From positions 137,427 through 159,090 of the forward strand of contig BLXT01006933.1 in the NCBI GenBank assembly GCA_019648995.1: 21,664 bases of DNA. The letters are read 5' to 3'. Positions within the stretch are counted from its first letter, which is position 1; each line of letters opens with the position of its first letter. The stretch is from Plakobranchus ocellatus (lineage: Eukaryota; Mollusca; Gastropoda; Plakobranchidae). The position numbers were made by a program, and so were the translations under genes. The notes under the pieces were generated by a model that had not been told where the DNA came from, searched no databases, and worked only from the letters and a program-made list of their open reading frames with translations. Of this stretch, positions 18,512-21,664 are shown piece by piece.

Positions 18512-18640
18512 ACGTCTAGATAGATCTAGATCATGTCTAGATCTAGAGTCTAGATTAAATCTAAAATTTAGTTGAATCTAAATCTAACCTTACTTACAAA
18601 TATAGATCTATCTAGATCTAGATCTATATATATCTTGATC
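18512..18640. repeat. TAGATC/TCTAGA-rich simple repeat tract
   Basis: Overlapping tctaga and agatct hexamers (gtctagatagatctagatc, tatctagatctagatctata) recur across about 130 bases, with diverged taaatctaaa stretches between. A smaller tract of the same kind lies at 14581-14604. Self-complementary units could form many short hairpins. Confidence 0.8.
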
Positions 18641-19419
18641 TATATGTAGCTATAAACTAATTAGATTTCAATGATTCCCCAAAATGTACACTATCCAGAT
18701 CTTGATCTTTTAAAATGAACTTTGCAATTTGAAATTTAAGTGCTCTGCATGAATTGAAGGGTTGTCTTGCCAGAAACAAGTGTTTATAAATATAAATATC
18801 GTCAAGCAAGTTACAGATATAGATCTATTGACTTGCATTCATCTCTCTAGAATCTCGATGTTTATTCATGGAGTTCCTTAAAAGTCTATCACTATCCGCA
18901 TCACTATTATAGCCTAGATCTTGAGTCAGTTGAAAAAAAAAATGACATTATTTTATAACTATATTTTATAACACTCACATCAACTGCCCTTAGCTGTCAG
19001 CTGAATCGCAAGGGCAAGGTCTTCAGCAGTCAGTTCTACGCTTAAGTCGGTCGTTTTTATTTTGATTCAAAAACTGTAATGATAAAATAATATGTAAGGG
19101 TTAAATAGGTTAAATAGGCCCTTCATAACTATCACACAGTTTATACGACCAGAGGAAGTTTCGATCCTAAACCCTAATCTGAGCCGTAATAGATTACTCA
19201 ATGAAGAAACAACATGAATATCACCACTTTTTAAATCATTCCTCATAGAGTATAAATAGTAGGACTAAAAATATAACTATATTGAAATTGGAAAATGCAA
19301 TAATCACAATGGTATATCAATAGTAATACAGTGATCGGGGTATTCATAGCAATTAGGCTGATAACGATGAATTATGAGATGGACAAAAATATACCAATAA
19401 CGCAGAACTACTCATCCTA
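18641..19419. other. Intergenic AT-rich stretch; no gene
   Basis: Nothing recognisable apart from a small tandem gttaaatag pair near 19100-19118 and short palindromes (agctgtcagct) near 18993-19003. Confidence 0.6.
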
Positions 19420-19433
19420 TAATAATAATAATG

Positions 19434-19502
<69 letters not shown>
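19420..19502. repeat. (AAT)n microsatellite
   Basis: About 80 bases of TAA/AAT units with one interruption (atgat). An open frame through it that reads poly-Asn is an artefact. Confidence 0.97.
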
Positions 19503-19912
19503 TTATTATTGTCGTCACTATCAGTATTCCAAATCAGTTTAGCCTCAGTATAAAGATTTAAATTAAATAGCTCTCTATCACGAATGGAGCTTAAAAAAGT
19601 ATCTATCTAGTTTTTAAAAAAACCAATGAAGTCTCAAGGAAAATCAGTCAGCTGGGACTAGATCATAAGGAAACAGTAGGCTAAGCTCGATTGTGAGCGT
19701 CGTTTACAAAGGCGTTAATATTTTATTCAGTTGAGAGCTCGAGATCGAGAAGAAGCTCGAAGCGAAAGGTTTTAGTTCAGTATTTTAAAATTTTAACTTT
19801 ATTAAAATCTAAGTAATATATAAAAAGTGATGTGTATGCCTTCTGTGTATCAACGAATTGGATTAGAAAAGTCTTTCTTTTTTTTTTTTTGCTATGGCCA
19901 TTTCAATATATT

Positions 19913-20019
19913 GTGCCATATCTCGGGTTTTGGAACCATCACAGAAATAAAATGGGTATCAAAATCTCAAATCTTGTGATTTAATTCCTTTTCGGGATGT
20001 CTTGTGTCATTACATGAGG
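19913..20019 (+). repeat. Left copy of LTR-like direct repeat
   Basis: Shares gtgccatatc, ggaaccatcacagaaataaa, gtgatttaatt and cttgtgtc with 21548-21664. Differences are mostly transitions, many at CpG in the other copy, as expected of an older or methylated copy. Confidence 0.85.
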
Positions 20020-21547
20020 ATTGCAACCCTGTTCGTGACATGGAGGGGACACCCATCTAATCGTAAGACGTATTAACCTGTGTCATAGAAGGGACCTCTT
20101 CGAAACATCTGAGAGTGAAAAGTTACATTCGGGACATGGAAATATAATATTATTACATTTCACTGGTTGCTACGATAACATCTTAGTACAAAAGCTTTTG
20201 GTAAAGCCCTTCCTGTAAATCCTAAAGCTGCGAGAGGTAACCACCGCTGGGATATTGCGGGTGCCTACAACTACACGGGAGCGAGAAAACAGGAGCTGCA
20301 AGAGTGGTTCGAGTCCTCTGGGGGTCAGAGTGCCTGACATACGTAAGCACGGAGTGACGGAGTGACAACTTCAATATTCGTGGGTGACTGGCCGCACCAG
20401 AACTGGCGTAACCCGAGAATCAACTACAGTGGAAGCCGAGAGCAACGACTTGCGACTGCAGTGGGTAACAGCCAAAGTTCTGTGTGACCACCGCACATAG
20501 GCACCAACCTGAAGAACTACCTTAACAACGGGACGACGAAGCACAAGCTACTGGGCAACTTCACCGTAGGGCTGAAGGTACACTAAGAAGTCAACGCAGC
20601 ATGACTGGGTGGCAAATCAATAAGTTTATCCTATTATATTTTCATTTGTCATATCATGTCTCTAAGTAGGCCCTACAATATCACATTGAAACAGTTTGAG
20701 TAAATGCTGAAGTAAATCTGATAATTTAACAAGAGTGATAAACCGTTAATATTGATAATTGACTTTCATAAGCCTTCAGCTTTTTAAATGTCGACCTGTC
20801 TAAAATATTAAAAGATACGTTTACACACACAGCGGGAACCATAAAATCACCCCAGAAAAAAATTTGTAAATATTTTGGGTTAAGACACTTTACAGTTGTG
20901 ATTTTAAACCCAAGAACAATTTTTCTAAACTCAATGCCACTATAATAGAGGGAAATTGTGATTTAAAGGAACTTCATCTTTAGTCGGAGTATCTCTTCCG
21001 CATAAATTTTCAGTGTTCAAATTTATTACTTGTATTATTATTGAAAAAAAAATTTTTTTTCTCATTTATTCTCAATTTGTTTACACGAAAGAAAGCTTAG
21101 ATAAGACTGACATTTCTGAACTATCATTGTTATGGAAACAAGTAGGCCTATATCCTGCCTCATCATATAAAATGTATCTCACTCGTCGTTTCTAAATCAT
21201 TACGAACCCATTAACCTATTACATTTTATGGTTTAAAAAATAATACAAGCTAAAGATATCGTTGATTTGTATCATGAATTTTCTTTTTCCAAATGAAGTT
21301 TAAGAATAGCTTGAATCCTTGTCATCGGGTTCTGTGTGTGTAACCTGTGTGTCTAGATAAGAGGGTGTCGGGCTTATACAGAGCGTGTTCATAATACTTG
21401 AGTCTGGGGATAATAACCAGACGTGTTTGGTATTTTTATGACAGTTTTGTAAATACAATACATTTTTGTTTCTCTTTGAGTAACAGGAATAGATCTAGTT
21501 AGGAGCGTGTTGTCATGTTTATTTTGTGTCGTGTTCTTTCTTGTATC

Positions 21548-21664
21548 GTGCCATATCCCGGGTTTCGGAACCATCACAGAAATAAAATATAATTTGGCGG
21601 GTATCGAAATCCCAAGTCGTGTGATTTAATTCTTTTTCGGAACGTCTTGTGTCGTTACGTGAGG
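21548..21664 (+). repeat. Right copy of LTR-like direct repeat, truncated by the window edge
   Basis: Same orientation as 19913-20019 and richer in CpG. It probably continues past the right edge. The stretch before it (about 21320-21547) does not clearly match the sequence before the left copy. Confidence 0.85.

Larger units (their letters stand above)
19913..21664 (+). mobile_element. Fossil of a probable LTR retroelement (LTR-like direct repeats, leader remnant), cut by the window edge
   Basis: A segment at 19913-20019 recurs in the same orientation at 21548-21664, about 90% alike apart from a 10-base gap; the second copy reaches the window edge. Both carry an AATAAA-type signal (cagaaataaaat). 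After the first copy comes TGACATGGAGGGGACACCC, placed like a primer-binding region, and then a GC-richer leader or gag-like stretch to about 20600. The rest to 21547 is AT-rich with no gene. No reverse transcriptase or integrase is visible. It is broken and mostly decayed. Family probably Gypsy-type by layout, but two separate insertions of one dispersed repeat are also possible. Confidence 0.4.

Noticed and set aside
19331-19561. Poly-Asn open frame
   Set aside because: Artefact of the (AAT)n microsatellite.
1-21664. CRISPR array, operon or bacterial defence system
   Set aside because: No regular spacer-repeat array and no prokaryotic gene layout. The split exons show an animal genome.

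Overview
The window is animal genomic DNA. It is AT-rich, its coding exons are small and separated by introns of 0.5-2.2 kb with GT-AG ends, and it holds a tRNA-derived SINE, MITEs, a fold-back transposon and a decayed LTR-type repeat. Tracts built from TAGATC/TCTAGA and the ABHD3-type gene fit a mollusc, perhaps a gastropod. That assignment is inference from general character only.

Region by region: the left half (about 1-11,160) is one minus-strand gene, an ABHD3/ABHD1-type alpha/beta-hydrolase (phospholipase). Eight coding exons, from the start ATG at 11158 down to 1191, join in frame into 337 residues. They carry a signal-anchor helix, the LPGLTG oxyanion strand, the NNRG turn, the GxSxG nucleophile elbow and the acidic DDPFSP motif. 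The last exon or exons, with the catalytic His, lie off the left edge. Intron 8 holds a tRNA-derived SINE and a 48-bp minisatellite, intron 5 holds a 354-bp MITE, and intron 1 holds a 171-base assembly gap (N).

The right half (11.2-21.7 kb) has no recognisable intact gene. It holds a possible TATA box just upstream of the ABHD3 ATG, an exact 151-bp tandem duplication at 12187-12488, and a broken THAP zinc-finger domain at 15106-15410. It also holds a 1.4-kb fold-back (long inverted repeat) element at 16923-18322. A 176-bp MITE with a clean 8-bp target duplication sits inside that element's right arm. Further right are TAGATC-rich tracts, an (AAT)n microsatellite and the fossil of what is probably an LTR retroelement (about 19.9 kb to the right edge).

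The only gene product with a supportable function is the hydrolase. The rest is best read as intergenic and intronic DNA shaped by repeats. I did not find a convincing new biological system. The nested transposon pair, the THAP relic and the tRNA-like SINE are the most informative signals outside the gene.
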